A DNA stretch of 64,000 nucleotides. It comes from Pegoplata infirma (taxonomy: Eukaryota > Arthropoda > Insecta > Diptera > Anthomyiidae). The stretch is taken from NCBI GenBank assembly GCA_963921195.1, contig CAWUER010000514.1:3720001-3784000 (forward strand). Reading direction: 5' to 3'. Below the pieces are notes generated by a model. That model saw only the letters and a list, made by a program, of their open reading frames with translations. It was not told the DNA's origin and did not search any database. The position numbers and the translations under genes are program-made. Shown piece after piece: positions 37,465 through 47,054 of this stretch (positions are counted from its first letter, which is position 1; each line of letters begins with the position of its first letter).

Positions 37465-38963
37465 TTTTTTCAGAAAATCGCATTTGAATATTAATTTTCA
37501 TAACAATTTTGTAATTTGCTTGTATTTTCTTGTTTCAACGTAGCGAATGACTATTTAATATTTGCATTAGTCATACGCTACGTTGAACCAAGCAAATTAC
37601 CAAATTGTCATGAAATTCAAAATTCAAATGCGATTTCTCGAAAATAACGAAAAAAACACATTACAATTTTTTTGTGTGGATAGACAAACTAGAGATGGGA
37701 ACATGAGCAGATAAGAGCGTGAGTGTGACTGAATTCAATTTTACTCACTTGATTGTGAGTGAGTGTGAGAAAGATTATTGCGTGAAAGAGTGAGCGTGAG
37801 TTGATTTTTTTGCGTGAGTTTGCGTGATTTATTTTCTCTTCATATTTCCTTTCATTCCAAAAAAGCAACAAAAAAAATGTAAATTTTGCTTAACTTCAGA
37901 TTTCGTCCCGAAAAAATCAAAACAAATGTAAAATTTTAGATTTTGCTGAAAATTTTAAAAGATTTTTGAAATTATTTTTAGTATAAATAAGAATATCGTG
38001 AGTGTGAGTCAACGTTAGCGTGAGTGACTCTTGCATCGGCGTACGTGAGTGTGAGTTGTATTAAATTTACACACGTGATTGTGAGTGAGTGTTAGAAGAA
38101 AAATTATTATGAAAGTTAAAATTCACTCACGTGACCATCTCTTAGACAAACATCTAATCTTTAAAAAAAAAATTACAAAAAAAAACAAATGTGACCGGAT
38201 TTTTTATAAATTGACTTTTTTAAAAAATGGAAAATTTCAGAACGGGTTCTGAATTTTTTTTTATTTCACTCACACTTTTTTATTCCACTGACACTCACTC
38301 ACAACGACGTGAGTAAAATTGATTTTCAATCACGCTCACTTGTGATCATGTGTCAATCACGCACAAATCTAATTATGTTACCATCTCTTGTTTAAATGCA
38401 TAGGCACATAAAATTACTACTAGCAATAAGAATTATGAATAATACCTGAATTACAAGCATTTCTGAAAAAAATTAAAAATGTCCTATCACAAAACTTAGC
38501 ATAACTCATTCATTTTTTAACCGATTGTTATGTTTTTTGGTGTTTTGGAAAGCTACTTTACTATACTTTTATACAAAAATAAAAAAAAAATTGTTTAATG
38601 ATGCACTTTTAACTTAGAGTATAAAGAACATGACAAATTTTTCAAAAAATTGGATTTTTTTTAACTTAAACGATCGTAGCTCAGCCAATTCTTGATCGAT
38701 TTTTAATATTTTTGTTTTGTTTAAAAGGTAAGACTTATACCTTTCAAAAAAATCTATAAAATCGAAAATCGGTTGCAAACTAACAAAGTAATAATTTTTT
38801 AAAGTTGTAATTTAAGAATTGCCGTTTTTCGACACATTTGCCAATAAAAAACGTGCTTAACGAAGTGATCCAGAAAAACTATGAGTATATCAGTACTCTA
38901 TGGACTCCAACCAACCCGAATTTTCATATGAGAACCCCTGCATTTTTTTGGTGTAGCACAGTG
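37465..38963 (-). repeat. Foldback right arm
   Basis: Reverse complement of the left arm, ending GTAGCACAGTG. It differs by scattered transitions and by a short indel close to the terminus, where the left arm has about ten extra bases after CTACA. Confidence 0.75.
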
Positions 38964-41185
38964 TTATTATTAATTTATGCGAAAAACTTAATTATTTAAT
39001 TTTAATTTTCAAATTTTTAACTGGTCACTCTAATTTTTAATTTAAATAAATTTACAGAAAAAAATCAAACATATGTTCAAAAAAAATAAAAAAACCCGAA
39101 AAGAGAGTTTAAAAAAAAACTATATAAAAAAGATTGCAAAAATAATATAAACAAACTTACATTTATATATGATGCTCCCACGACGAAAGTACTTTCGAAG
39201 AGATCTGCATTTGTTGATGTTGTTGACTTTTACTCTTTCTTAAATTCTCTTCACCTTGCAATGTTCCTAAGAGAATGTTGCAGTTAAATGTTTAGCAACA
39301 TTATTAACATTAAGAGAGTTTAGTTTAAAAATGGGTTATTAAAATTTTTGTCTTAATGTAGATAAATTATACCATGAAACACTTCACATATTCACTTGGG
39401 GCCAATTCGAATTAATGGAACAGGATATTCTTATTTAAAAGGGCATAATTAATACAATTAGAATTATTTAATTGAAATTATTAATTTTAACGATTAGTTC
39501 AAAGCGATTGCATCATTAAGAGAACCTTTATACACATTTATTCGAAGATCATTTATAGCATTGCCATGTAAACAACTACCAATGAGCAAATTCAGTTCAA
39601 TATATGTATGTTTGAGCAAATGTGTATGGTTTGTTAAGCCTTAATGCAATTGCATTAAAAATTTTAAAAAAAGCAAAATAATTTTAAACAAGTGTTTAAC
39701 ACAACGCGACACAAATTAAAAAAAACTTATAAGAATATTTGTCCTTTAATTTGAACATTTAAAATAAAAAGAATTAATAAAAAAAATTGAATAGAAAATA
39801 ATTCTAATAAAAATTAAGGAAAAAAAATATTTTTTTATAAAGTTTACACTATTCGATCATAATTCTGAACTTTAACAAAGGACGATTTAAGGAAAAATGA
39901 ACTAATAAAATATTTAAATTCACAATTTTTTTAATTTCACACTTTATGTAGCAATTATTTTTTTTTTTGTAAGTTTTTAAACAATTATCAGGATTAAAAC
40001 GGAATTATGCAATTCAAGAAAAAAACCCGTCGAGTAGTGTAACTTTTTTTTTTTCCTCTTTTAGTCTTTGCAAAAATATTCAATGTTGTTGTTTTTTTTT
40101 ATAATTTACTGACTCTAATTTTTTTGTCTACATAAAAGAAATCTTTGCAAAGATTTTAACTTGAAATTTGTTTGGAAATAATAATTTTTGAAGATGTTTA
40201 TAAAGAAAATTCTACATCACTTTTAGGGACGTTTCAGATAGGGATTTTAGCACTTTTCTCTGGAATTTTTCATGAAGTTTTCAGCACTTTTTACACAAAT
40301 TACACCGCACTTAATTACCGCCGAATTCCGTCGGACAAACATACACCGCACTTTTGAGAGAAGAACTAAATTGAAGATCAACCACAGCGATTATGGATGA
40401 GAAACCAAAAGCTTTTTTTTTTCCTCCCTCTATGCACCTCTTTGTTAAAATTTTGTTGGTTTTATATTGCAAAACAAGTGCCAAATCTGCATAAAAATAT
40501 AAAAAAATGATATGTGATTTTGAAGAATTTTGCTTGGTTTTTATATAGAAATAGTTACCTTATGATTCGACACTTGGTAGAAAAAAAATAATAAAAATCC
40601 TAGCACCAAACCAGCAAATTAGAAGTTTTAATACTTCAATTGTTGGTTTTTGAATTATTGAAATATCCTTGCCAAATTTTAGACACAGGACAAAATTTCC
40701 GAATTTCAGTTTTGCACAGATTTGTTAAAATATCCTTTTAAGGCCCCTCTTTGCCTTGCCAAAAAAAAAATCCTTTCAACAAAAGGTTTCTGTTTTAAAA
40801 AAAATAAAAGTACAAACAAAATTGTTTGTTAGTGAAAAAAAATTTATTCCGAATAGGAAATATTGTTTTATTTAAAACAAAAAATAACTACTTACATTTT
40901 CAAATGAAAATTATTTAATTTATTTAAGGATTAAATCCTTCTTAATGACACCCTTAATTTTTTTAACAAATAAAAAGGATCACAAAAAAAAAACTTCCAC
41001 TTAGAAAACTTTAAAAAAAACTTTCACTTTCAAAAAAAGAGATAACTTTTCTCTATGACGGCTTGGCAGAACTATGCCTGAGAATTTCAAAATTGTCCAA
41101 ACGAAAGCTTGGTTTTATGTGCGTGATTTTGCAAAATTGACAAATTAACGCTTTTATTCCAAAAACTACAAAATTTATGTATATG
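38964..41185 (-). repeat. Middle segment of the outer element's 5' LTR
   Basis: About 2.2 kb of AT-rich DNA between the foldback and the errantivirus. It starts with the second TTA and ends with TATG. No protein domain, tRNA or further repeat was recognised; a 61-codon frame at 40172 starts at ATG but has no domain-like features. It is assigned to the LTR by position only: it lies between segments joined by the ATAT duplication at the outer edges and the primer site on the other side. It could contain an unrecognised older insertion. Confidence 0.5.
41182..41185. repeat. TATG target-site duplication, left of errantivirus
   Basis: TATG directly precedes AGTTAAC and recurs at 48937-48940. A four-base duplication at an alternating purine-pyrimidine site (local context tgtatatg) is typical of errantiviruses. 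Confidence 0.85.
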
Positions 41186-41526
41186 AGTTAACACAAATAA
41201 TATTTGCTAACTTATGAATACCCCTCTTATTACCATTTCCGCTGCATTTGCATTTTATTAATTAAACTTATTTTTGTTCATTTACCTGTGTCGCAATAAA
41301 CGTAACATGAGTAGTTTGTTTTGTTGCGACACAAATTCGCAGACAAAATTATTAATAATTTAAAACATTACGAGTAAGCATTTTTGTATTTCTTTTATTT
41401 TTAAGTTTAGAATAAGAACCAATACTTTTGAAAAAAGAAGTCAGTCGTAGTCAAGTACTCGAAACTGACAAAATAAAACTTAATTATAAAACCCTTTAAA
41501 AGCGAATAGTTTTATTTTCGTTAAAT
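41186..41526 (+). repeat. Errantivirus 5' LTR
   Basis: 341 bp, AGTTAACAC...TTCGTTAAAT. An initiator-like TCAGTC lies at 41441-41446 and an AATAAA at 41472-41477, so the R region is likely short. These assignments are inferred from motif position and from related elements. Compared with the 3' LTR the only differences are gaatag/gtatag (41515) and the next-to-last base. Confidence 0.9.
41441..41446 (+). promoter_or_regulatory. Initiator-like TCAGTC in the 5' LTR
   Basis: TCAGTC matches the arthropod initiator consensus and occurs about 31 bases before AATAAA. Errantivirus LTR promoters are usually TATA-less and initiator-driven (known for gypsy). The same site recurs at 48851-48856 in the 3' LTR. 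Confidence 0.5.
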
Positions 41527-41538
41527 GGCGCCCAACGT
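41526..41538 (+). promoter_or_regulatory. Errantivirus primer-binding site (tRNA-Lys)
   Basis: TGGCGCCCAACGT is 13 bases identical to the complement of the tRNA-Lys 3' end, after which identity stops. Its first T is also the last base of the 5' LTR, an overlap that is common in errantiviruses. Confidence 0.85.
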
Positions 41539-41632
41539 AAACGGAATGCGCAAATACCCTAAAGGAGAGTAACGCGCGAAAAAAAAAAAAAAAAAAAAAC
41601 AATAAATACAAGCAAATTAATTTTTTTTTAGT

Positions 41633-41990
41633 GAACATTTTTAAGTAAAATAAAAGATTTTAATTGTTGAACATTTTTAAGTAAAATAAAAGATTTTAAT
41701 TGTGTAATAAAAAAATTAATAATTAGTTAAAAACATTCTTTAAAAAAAAAAAAAAATACAAGTAGAAATAAAATTAAAAATACCAAAGCAAATAAAATAT
41801 TTTCTTTCATAAATCAGTGAAAAATATTTTTTAAAAAAAAGACAAATTAAGTAATAAAAAATTAATAATTAGTAAAAAAACATTCTTTTAAAAAAAAAGA
41901 AAATACAAGTAGAAAATAAAATTAAAAATATCAAAGCAAATAAAATTTTTTCTTTCATAAATCAGTGAAAATTTTTTTTAAAAGAAACAT
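41633..41990 (+). repeat. Tandem duplications in the errantivirus leader
   Basis: Two 36-bp copies of a segment starting 'gaacatttttaagtaaaata' (41633 and 41669) precede two imperfect copies of about 148 bp. The larger copies begin 'taataaaaaaattaataatt' (41705) and 'taataaaaaattaataatta' (about 41853), and each ends near a 'cataaatcagtgaaaa' block. The region is AT-rich and non-coding. In gypsy this interval holds the Su(Hw) insulator array, but I see no clear TGCATA-type Su(Hw) sites here. Confidence 0.75.
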
Positions 41991-42059
41991 TAAGTGGAAA
42001 AAAATCAAGAAAGCAAAAACTTACAAAATTATTTTGTCTAACAAAAAAAAAAAACAATT

Positions 42060-42240
42060 CAAATCAACATCTACAACAACTAAAGAATAACAACAACTAA
42101 AACAAGTAAAAACAACTCTAATCATCAACGTCTACAACAACTAAAGAATAACAACAACAACCAATAAAACAAGTAAAAACAACTCTAATCATCGACTACA
42201 ACAATACAACAACAACAGAAACAACGCAGACGACAACAAC
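42060..42240 (+). repeat. CAA-rich duplicated leader segment
   Basis: Two copies (about 61-67 bp apart) of a segment running from 'ctacaacaactaaagaataa' to 'aacaagtaaaaacaactcta', followed by more CAA/ACAACA sequence up to the env start exon. Such unstructured, G-poor leader RNA is compatible with ribosome scanning to the ATG at 42260 and the gag ATG; that role is inference. Confidence 0.7.
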
Positions 42241-42259
42241 TTCAACAGAAACAGCAACG

Positions 42260-42285
42260 ATGGCAATTATTGTAGCATTTTTATT
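42260..42285 (+). CDS. env: Small 5' exon of env (start codon and hydrophobic leader)
   Basis: ATG at 42260 followed by hydrophobic codons up to 42285, where a strong donor, GTAAGT, begins at 42286. In unspliced RNA the same ATG gives only nine codons because TAA follows at once across the donor. After splicing to the acceptor at 47054 the phase (two bases carried over) keeps the env frame open. This would supply an initiator and a hydrophobic N-terminus that the downstream frame alone lacks. Subgenomic env splicing is established for errantiviruses; this particular junction is predicted from sequence only. Confidence 0.75.
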
Positions 42286-42453
42286 GTAAGTTACCAATAG
42301 ATATATTTTTTTTATTTTATCATTGTTTTTGTTACTTTTAATACCAAAGTGAATAATATAATTAAGTTCCAATATAAATAAAAATAAAATAAATTAATTT
42401 TTGTGAATAAAAGAAAAACAAACGAAAAAGAGAAACATCTTAAATTTGTCAGA

Positions 42454-43878
42454 ATGTCTAACCCTGAAAATCTAATCCGACCTAATATCCTAAATGCTAA
42501 TAATCCTAATCCTAATCCTAATCCCCCTATTCCTCCCATAAACCAAGCTCAATTCGAAACTAACGTTATCAATTTAGTAACTAGGCTTTGTAGGGAACAA
42601 TGTAAAGATCTGGTTACAAATATATTAAATCCAAGCGCGGAGATTTCGGGGACTGATCAAGGAATAGACGAACGATATAGGGCAAACCTTGCAGATTTAG
42701 ACAAGGTACCCGATATTGTTCGATGTCTTAGGGAATTTTCGGGGAATCATGCAGAATTTAGCTCTTGGAGAAAGAGCGTCGAGCGAATTTTAAATATCTA
42801 TGAGGCTACGGAGGGTACCCCAAAATATTTTGCTATCCTTAGTGTTATAAGGAACAAAATCACCGGAGCTGCCGATGCAGCTCTCGAGTCCTACAATACC
42901 CCTTTGAATTGGGGATCTATTTCGCGCTGCCTCGCATTACATTATGCAGACAAACGTGACCTTGGTACTTTAGAGTACCAAATGACCACCCTTGTTCAGG
43001 GAACCAACACGGTCCAAGATTTCTACCAAGACGTTTATTCCCATTTGTCTCTGATTATTAACAATATTTCATGCATGACTATTGGTAGAGAGGCCATGGA
43101 CATCCTAATTCAAACTTATAGGGACAGAGCCTTGGATACATTCATTCGTGGATTAAGAGGCGACCTGGCCAAATTACTCTGCATTCGGGAACCGACAACT
43201 CTTCCACAGGCACTCCATTTGTGCCTAAAATTGCAAAACCAAAATTTCCGTACAGAACACGCTCATAGCAAGAACACAAAAATCTTGCAACACCCGAAAA
43301 TCAATCAGAACTTTAGACAACAATCTACCTACAGAGCTCCCAATATTTTTCCTCAGGAAATACCTGTACCCCAGGGAACACAACACGTTTACCAACAACG
43401 CCACCCCCAATACCTTAACAATAACTTCCAACCCCAACGACCTTACACCCAAAACCAACAATTCCCGCCCCAAATTCAGCAATATCAAAATAGTAACCCC
43501 ACGTCAAATTACCCTCCACCAAGGCCCATTGCACCTAAACCCTCTACTCCAATGGATGTTGATCGGTCTATCCAATCGAAAAACGTCAATTATATGAACC
43601 GACCTAAACCCAACGATAGATTCATGGGGAAAAGGCCACAAGATCAAACTTCGTTCCCGCATCCAAAAACCCAAAGGAATTACAACATCGAAACAGAAGC
43701 CGAACAAACCGAAAAGGAAATCGAGACAGAGTACTACAAGGAAATGGAAAAGTATGAAACTGAAGAAAGCCTACAACCAATTCAACAATATATCGATCAG
43801 CAAGCACAATACGAATCGGTGTATCAGATGAATCAAATCGATGACCAAGATTTTACTGATATTCATTTTTTAGGATAA
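42454..43878 (+). CDS. gag: Errantivirus Gag
   Basis: A 474-aa protein. ATG at 42454 is chosen because the frame upstream opens only with GTG. The N-terminus has an Asn-Pro run encoded by repeated aatcct hexamers (42501-42523). A capsid-like helical domain follows (about 80-270), with the EPTTLPQALHLCLKLQN segment typical of gypsy-group Gag. The C-terminal third is rich in Gln, Asn and Pro, ends in an acidic stretch, and has no CCHC knuckle, as in other errantiviruses. It forms the particle shell and packages genomic RNA (known for the family). The last codons contain the frameshift site, and the stop at 43876 is six bases after the heptamer's last base minus the intervening codon. Confidence 0.9.
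   Translation: MSNPENLIRPNILNANNPNPNPNPPIPPINQAQFETNVINLVTRLCREQCKDLVTNILNPSAEISGTDQGIDERYRANLADLDKVPDIVRCLREFSGNHAEFSSWRKSVERILNIYEATEGTPKYFAILSVIRNKITGAADAALESYNTPLNWGSISRCLALHYADKRDLGTLEYQMTTLVQGTNTVQDFYQDVYSHLSLIINNISCMTIGREAMDILIQTYRDRALDTFIRGLRGDLAKLLCIREPTTLPQALHLCLKLQNQNFRTEHAHSKNTKILQHPKINQNFRQQSTYRAPNIFPQEIPVPQGTQHVYQQRHPQYLNNNFQPQRPYTQNQQFPPQIQQYQNSNPTSNYPPPRPIAPKPSTPMDVDRSIQSKNVNYMNRPKPNDRFMGKRPQDQTSFPHPKTQRNYNIETEAEQTEKEIETEYYKEMEKYETEESLQPIQQYIDQQAQYESVYQMNQIDDQDFTDIHFLG
43866..43872 (+). promoter_or_regulatory. -1 ribosomal frameshift heptamer T TTT TTA
   Basis: The heptamer is in the correct register of gag (X XXY YYZ), one codon before the gag stop. A slip of one base back continues into the pol frame at 43872, which is open through to 47009. 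T-TTT-TTA is one of the most efficient known slippery sequences. No clear downstream stem or pseudoknot was identified by eye. Confidence 0.85.
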
Positions 43879-46800
43879 CGAATTCGTCCCTGCCGTATTT
43901 CGAAGCAAGGACGAAAGACGGACAGATCCTGAAGATTTTGGTGGACACAGGATCTAACAAAAACTATATCCAAACCTCACTTATTAAATCCGCCATTCCT
44001 AACGAACAAAACTTTAACGCAAATTCTGCCGGAGGGAAAATTCTTATAACACACCATACTTTCCTCAACCTTTTTGGACTAAGAACTACGAAGTTAAAAT
44101 TTTTTGCGCTACCTACTCTTAAATCTTTTCATGCAATATTGGGCAATGATAGTCTTAAAGAACTGTCAGCAATTATCCATACAGCAAAAAGTCTAATGAT
44201 TATAAAGAATAACATTAGAATTAAATTAAAACAACAAAATTCACATAGTGTGAATAATATTACAATTAGAACAGACCACATGGCAACAAACCAAAGGCAG
44301 AAATTAGACGAGCTGGTGACGGAATTTCCAAGTCTGTTTGCTGAACCAAATGAACGGTTAACCTACACGACCACAGTGAAAGGGGAAATAAGGACAACGA
44401 CCGACAACCCCGTTTACTCAAGATGTTATCCTTATCCGGTACACCTAAAAGACGAAGTAGAACACCAGATTGGAGAATTGCTGGAACAAGGCATTATAAG
44501 ACCCTCAAAATCTCCGTACAACTCACCGGTTTGGGTAGTACCAAAGAAAATGGATGCCTCAAAGGTAAAAAAATACCGTGTAGTTATCGATTACAGGAAA
44601 CTGAACGCAATTACTGTTCCGGATAGATACCCAATCCCGGAAATTAATGACGTTCTCGCACAATTAGGACGAAACAAGTATTTCACCGTTCTAGACTTGA
44701 AGAGCGGATTCCACCAGATTCCCCTAAGGGCGAAGGATATTGAGAAAACCGCTTTTTCTATTAACAACGGAAAGTTCGAATTCACCCGACTCCCATTTGG
44801 ATTAAGAAACGCACCTTCAATCTTCCAAAGGGCCCTTGACGACATCCTTAGGGAACATATTGGTAAGATATGTTATGTCTATATAGACGATATTATCATA
44901 TTTGGAAACGATGAGGAAACCCATTTCGAAAACATTAGGAAAGTATTTCATACTCTAGAATCGGCAAACATGAAGGTACAACTCGATAAATGTGAATTTT
45001 TAAAGTCTGAAGTAGAATTTTTAGGCTTTATTATATCCACAACAGGAATAAAGGCCAATCCTAAAAAAGTGGAGGCAATTAGTAATTTCCCAATCCCGAG
45101 AACCTTAAAAGACTTGAGGTCATTCTTGGGCATGTCGGGATTCTATCGCCGTTTCATAAAGGACTATGCCAAACTGGCAAAACCCCTAACGTCTCTTTTG
45201 AGAGGGGAAGAGGGACGAATGTCCAAATCTGTCTCTAGCAAAATAATGGTTAAGCTGGACGATGCAGCACTAGAGGCACTTAATAAGATAAAGAGAACAT
45301 TAATGTCAGAAGATGTTCCGCTCACGTACCCCAACTTTGAAAAAGAATTCCAACTGACGACAGATGCGTCAAACTATGCTATTGGGGCTGTACTAGAACA
45401 AGACGGAAGACCAATTACTTTTATTTCTAGGACCCTCAACAAGGCTGAGGAGCACTACGCCACAAACGAGAAAGAGATGCTGGCAATTGTATGGGCCCTC
45501 AAGAGTTTGAGAAACTACCTCTATGGGGCGGCAAGAGTAAGGATATTCACAGATCATCAACCCTTAACGTATGCCTTAACCAATGGGAATACGAATAGTA
45601 AACTAAGACGATGGAAGGCAACACTGGAGGAGTACAACTATGAACTCCAATATAAACCTGGGAGTGCAAACGCGGTAGCAGATGCACTATCCAGACCTCC
45701 CCAGGAAGTGTTCAATATGGAATCAACAGCCGCCACCCAACATAGCAATCAAAGTTCTCCTGAAAACCTAATACAATATACGGAAACTCCAATAAATGCG
45801 TTTAAGAATCAGATCATCATAGAACCCCACAAAACTCAATCATATGAATTTCTAATTGTCTTCCCAACATACCACAGGCACACAGTTTTGGAACCGGACC
45901 TTTCTGAGGAGAAATTGGAACAAATCCTCGAGAAATACCTGAATCCTTCAGTCACAAACTGCCTTAAGACGACAGACGAAATACTGGGAAAAGCGCAGGA
46001 AATATTCTCTAAGCGCTTCCACAAATTTAAAGTCCTTTACACCAGGAACATGGTGACCGATATTCTTAATGAGTCCGAACAGGAAGTGGAAATAATTAAT
46101 GAGCACAACAGGGCCCACAGGAATGCCGAAGAGAATAAGGCTCAACTTCTGCGGAGATGTTATTTTCCCCAAATGATGGCAAAAGTAAAAAGAATTACTA
46201 AAGCCTGCAAAACCTGTAAGGAAAACAAATATGACCGTCACCCTAATAATATTGCCGTACAGGAAACCCCGATTCCGCAGTACCCAGGGCAGATAGTGCA
46301 TATTGACATTTACATTACGGAGAAGACATCCATTTTAACGGCCATGGATAAATTGACGAAATACGCCCAAGCTAAGATACTGAAATCAAGAGCTGCAGAA
46401 GATATTAAACAGCCACTGCGAGAAATACTTCTAAATTTCGGTATGCCAGAGACAGTAATAATGGATAATGAGAAATCATTTAATTCTAAGGCCATAGTAT
46501 TCATGATAGAGAACCAATTTAATGTTAAGGTATTTAGGATTCCACCATATGCCAGCACGGTCAACGGGCAAATCGAAAGATTTCATTCTACCCTATCGGA
46601 AATTATGAGATGCCTGAAATCCACTGAAACGCAAAAAGATTTGCCTGAACTTCTGGACAAATCTATCTACGAGTACAATAACACGATTCATTCAACTTTG
46701 GGAAGAAAACCATTCGAAGCGTTCTTTGGAAAGGGATCATACCGAAATGCCACCGAACGTGAAGAAGAAAGAGTTCAGATGATCGACGATCTTAGAAAGA

Positions 46801-47009
46801 AGCAATTAACTGATCTTAATTATCACAATCAGAATAGAAAGGAACCCAAGATTTACAATGTGGGAGAAGTGATCTTTGTTAAACAAAACAAAAGGTTAGG
46901 TACTAAATTGTCGAAGACTTACAAACCAGAGGTAGTTAAGGAGGATAGGCACACTACTGTGCTCACGAATAGTGGGAGAATTGTTCACAAGAACAACATC
47001 CGAAACTAG
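43872..47009 (+). CDS. pol: Errantivirus Pol (protease, reverse transcriptase, RNase H, integrase)
   Basis: 1045 codons after the frameshift, uninterrupted. Protease: VDTGS with catalytic Asp25. Reverse transcriptase: the VIDYRKLN, LDLKSGFHQI and LPFGLRNAPSIFQR blocks, and the YIDD active site at 337-340 (44880-44891). RNase H: TDAS with Asp498, and TDHQPL with Asp561. Integrase: zinc-binding H745-x3-H749-x29-C779-x2-C782 and catalytic Asp812, Asp865 and Glu902, then a basic C-terminal region. Every hallmark residue is present. It copies genomic RNA into DNA and integrates it. There is no ATG at the head, so expression depends on the Gag frameshift. Its last 38 bases overlap the upstream extension of the env frame. 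Confidence 0.93.
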   Translation, partial: RITNSSLPYFEARTKDGQILKILVDTGSNKNYIQTSLIKSAIPNEQNFNANSAGGKILITHHTFLNLFGLRTTKLKFFALPTLKSFHAILGNDSLKELSAIIHTAKSLMIIKNNIRIKLKQQNSHSVNNITIRTDHMATNQRQKLDELVTEFPSLFAEPNERLTYTTTVKGEIRTTTDNPVYSRCYPYPVHLKDEVEHQIGELLEQGIIRPSKSPYNSPVWVVPKKMDASKVKKYRVVIDYRKLNAITVPDRYPIPEINDVLAQLGRNKYFTVLDLKSGFHQIPLRAKDIEKTAFSINNGKFEFTRLPFGLRNAPSIFQRALDDILREHIGKICYVYIDDIIIFGNDEETHFENIRKVFHTLESANMKVQLDKCEFLKSEVEFLGFIISTTGIKANPKKVEAISNFPIPRTLKDLRSFLGMSGFYRRFIKDYAKLAKPLTSLLRGEEGRMSKSVSSKIMVKLDDAALEALNKIKRTLMSEDVPLTYPNFEKEFQLTTDASNYAIGAVLEQDGRPITFISRTLNKAEEHYATNEKEMLAIVWALKSLRNYLYGAARVRIFTDHQPLTYALTNGNTNSKLRRWKATLEEYNYELQYKPGSANAVADALSRPPQEVFNMESTAATQHSNQSSPENLIQYTETPINAFKNQIIIEPHKTQSYEFLIVFPTYHRHTVLEPDLSEEKLEQILEKYLNPSVTNCLKTTDEILGKAQEIFSKRFHKFKVLYTRNMVTDILNESEQEVEIINEHNRAHRNAEENKAQLLRRCYFPQMMAKVKRITKACKTCKENKYDRHPNNIAVQETPIPQYPGQIVHIDIYITEKTSILTAMDKLTKYAQAKILKSRAAEDIKQPLREILLNFGMPETVIMDNEKSFNSKAIVFMIENQFNVKVFRIPPYASTVNGQIERFHSTLSEIMRCLKSTETQKDLPELLDKSIYEYNNTIHSTLGRKPFEAFFGKGSYRNATEREEERVQMIDDLRKKQLTDLNYHNQNRKEPKIYNVGEVIFVKQNKRLGTKLSKTYKPEVVKEDRHTTVLTNSGRIVHKNNIRN

Positions 47010-47054
47010 GGGAAGCCAATTTTTAATTTGTTTTCTTTTCTTTTATTATTTTAG

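Larger units (their letters stand above)
35838..38963. mobile_element. Foldback (palindromic) DNA transposon, non-autonomous
   Basis: The two ends are CACTGTGCTACA (35838-35849) and its exact reverse complement TGTAGCACAGTG (38952-38963), flanked by TTA. Almost the entire 3126 bp is one inverted repeat, with arms of about 1.5 kb and a spacer of about 120 bp. A stretch of about 285 bp from each outer arm differs at only three transitions (about 1%). There is no transposase: the open frames near 36891-37124 and 37689-37871 are mirror images of each other and begin in AT-rich repeat. The CACTG ends with a 3-bp duplication could fit the CACTA (CMC/EnSpm) or PIF/Harbinger superfamilies, but assignment needs a related autonomous element. 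Confidence 0.85.
42286..47054 (+). other. Predicted env intron
   Basis: Donor GTAAGT at 42286-42291 and acceptor at 47054 after a long pyrimidine tract (ttttcttttcttttatt, then TTTTAG). It spans gag and nearly all of pol, so retention gives the Gag and Gag-Pol template and removal gives env mRNA. Retention-splicing balance would set the Gag to Env ratio. Confidence 0.7.

Noticed and set aside
36891..37871. Two mirrored small proteins in the foldback
   Set aside because: The same sequence on the two arms, low complexity, no domain; one begins at a non-ATG codon.
35831..38970. 7-bp or 8-bp target duplication for the foldback (P or hAT type)
   Set aside because: taaatta and ttattat do not match; only TTA is shared.
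41580..41599. Long A-run after the errantivirus primer site as a retroposed poly(A) tail
   Set aside because: It lies inside the leader just after the primer site, with no target duplication of its own.
42270..42280. 'attgtagcat' in the env exon resembling the outer LTR end (30151, 34928)
   Set aside because: Ten-base match only, in an unrelated young element; chance in AT-rich DNA.
42403..42453. N-terminal extension of errantivirus Gag
   Set aside because: It opens with GTG and is preceded by untranslated leader; the ATG at 42454 is the natural start.
43225..43807. Minus-strand frames across gag, pol and env (43225-43807, 44591-45133, 45836-46564, 47193-48356)
   Set aside because: Shadows of the plus-strand retroviral genes with no domain features.
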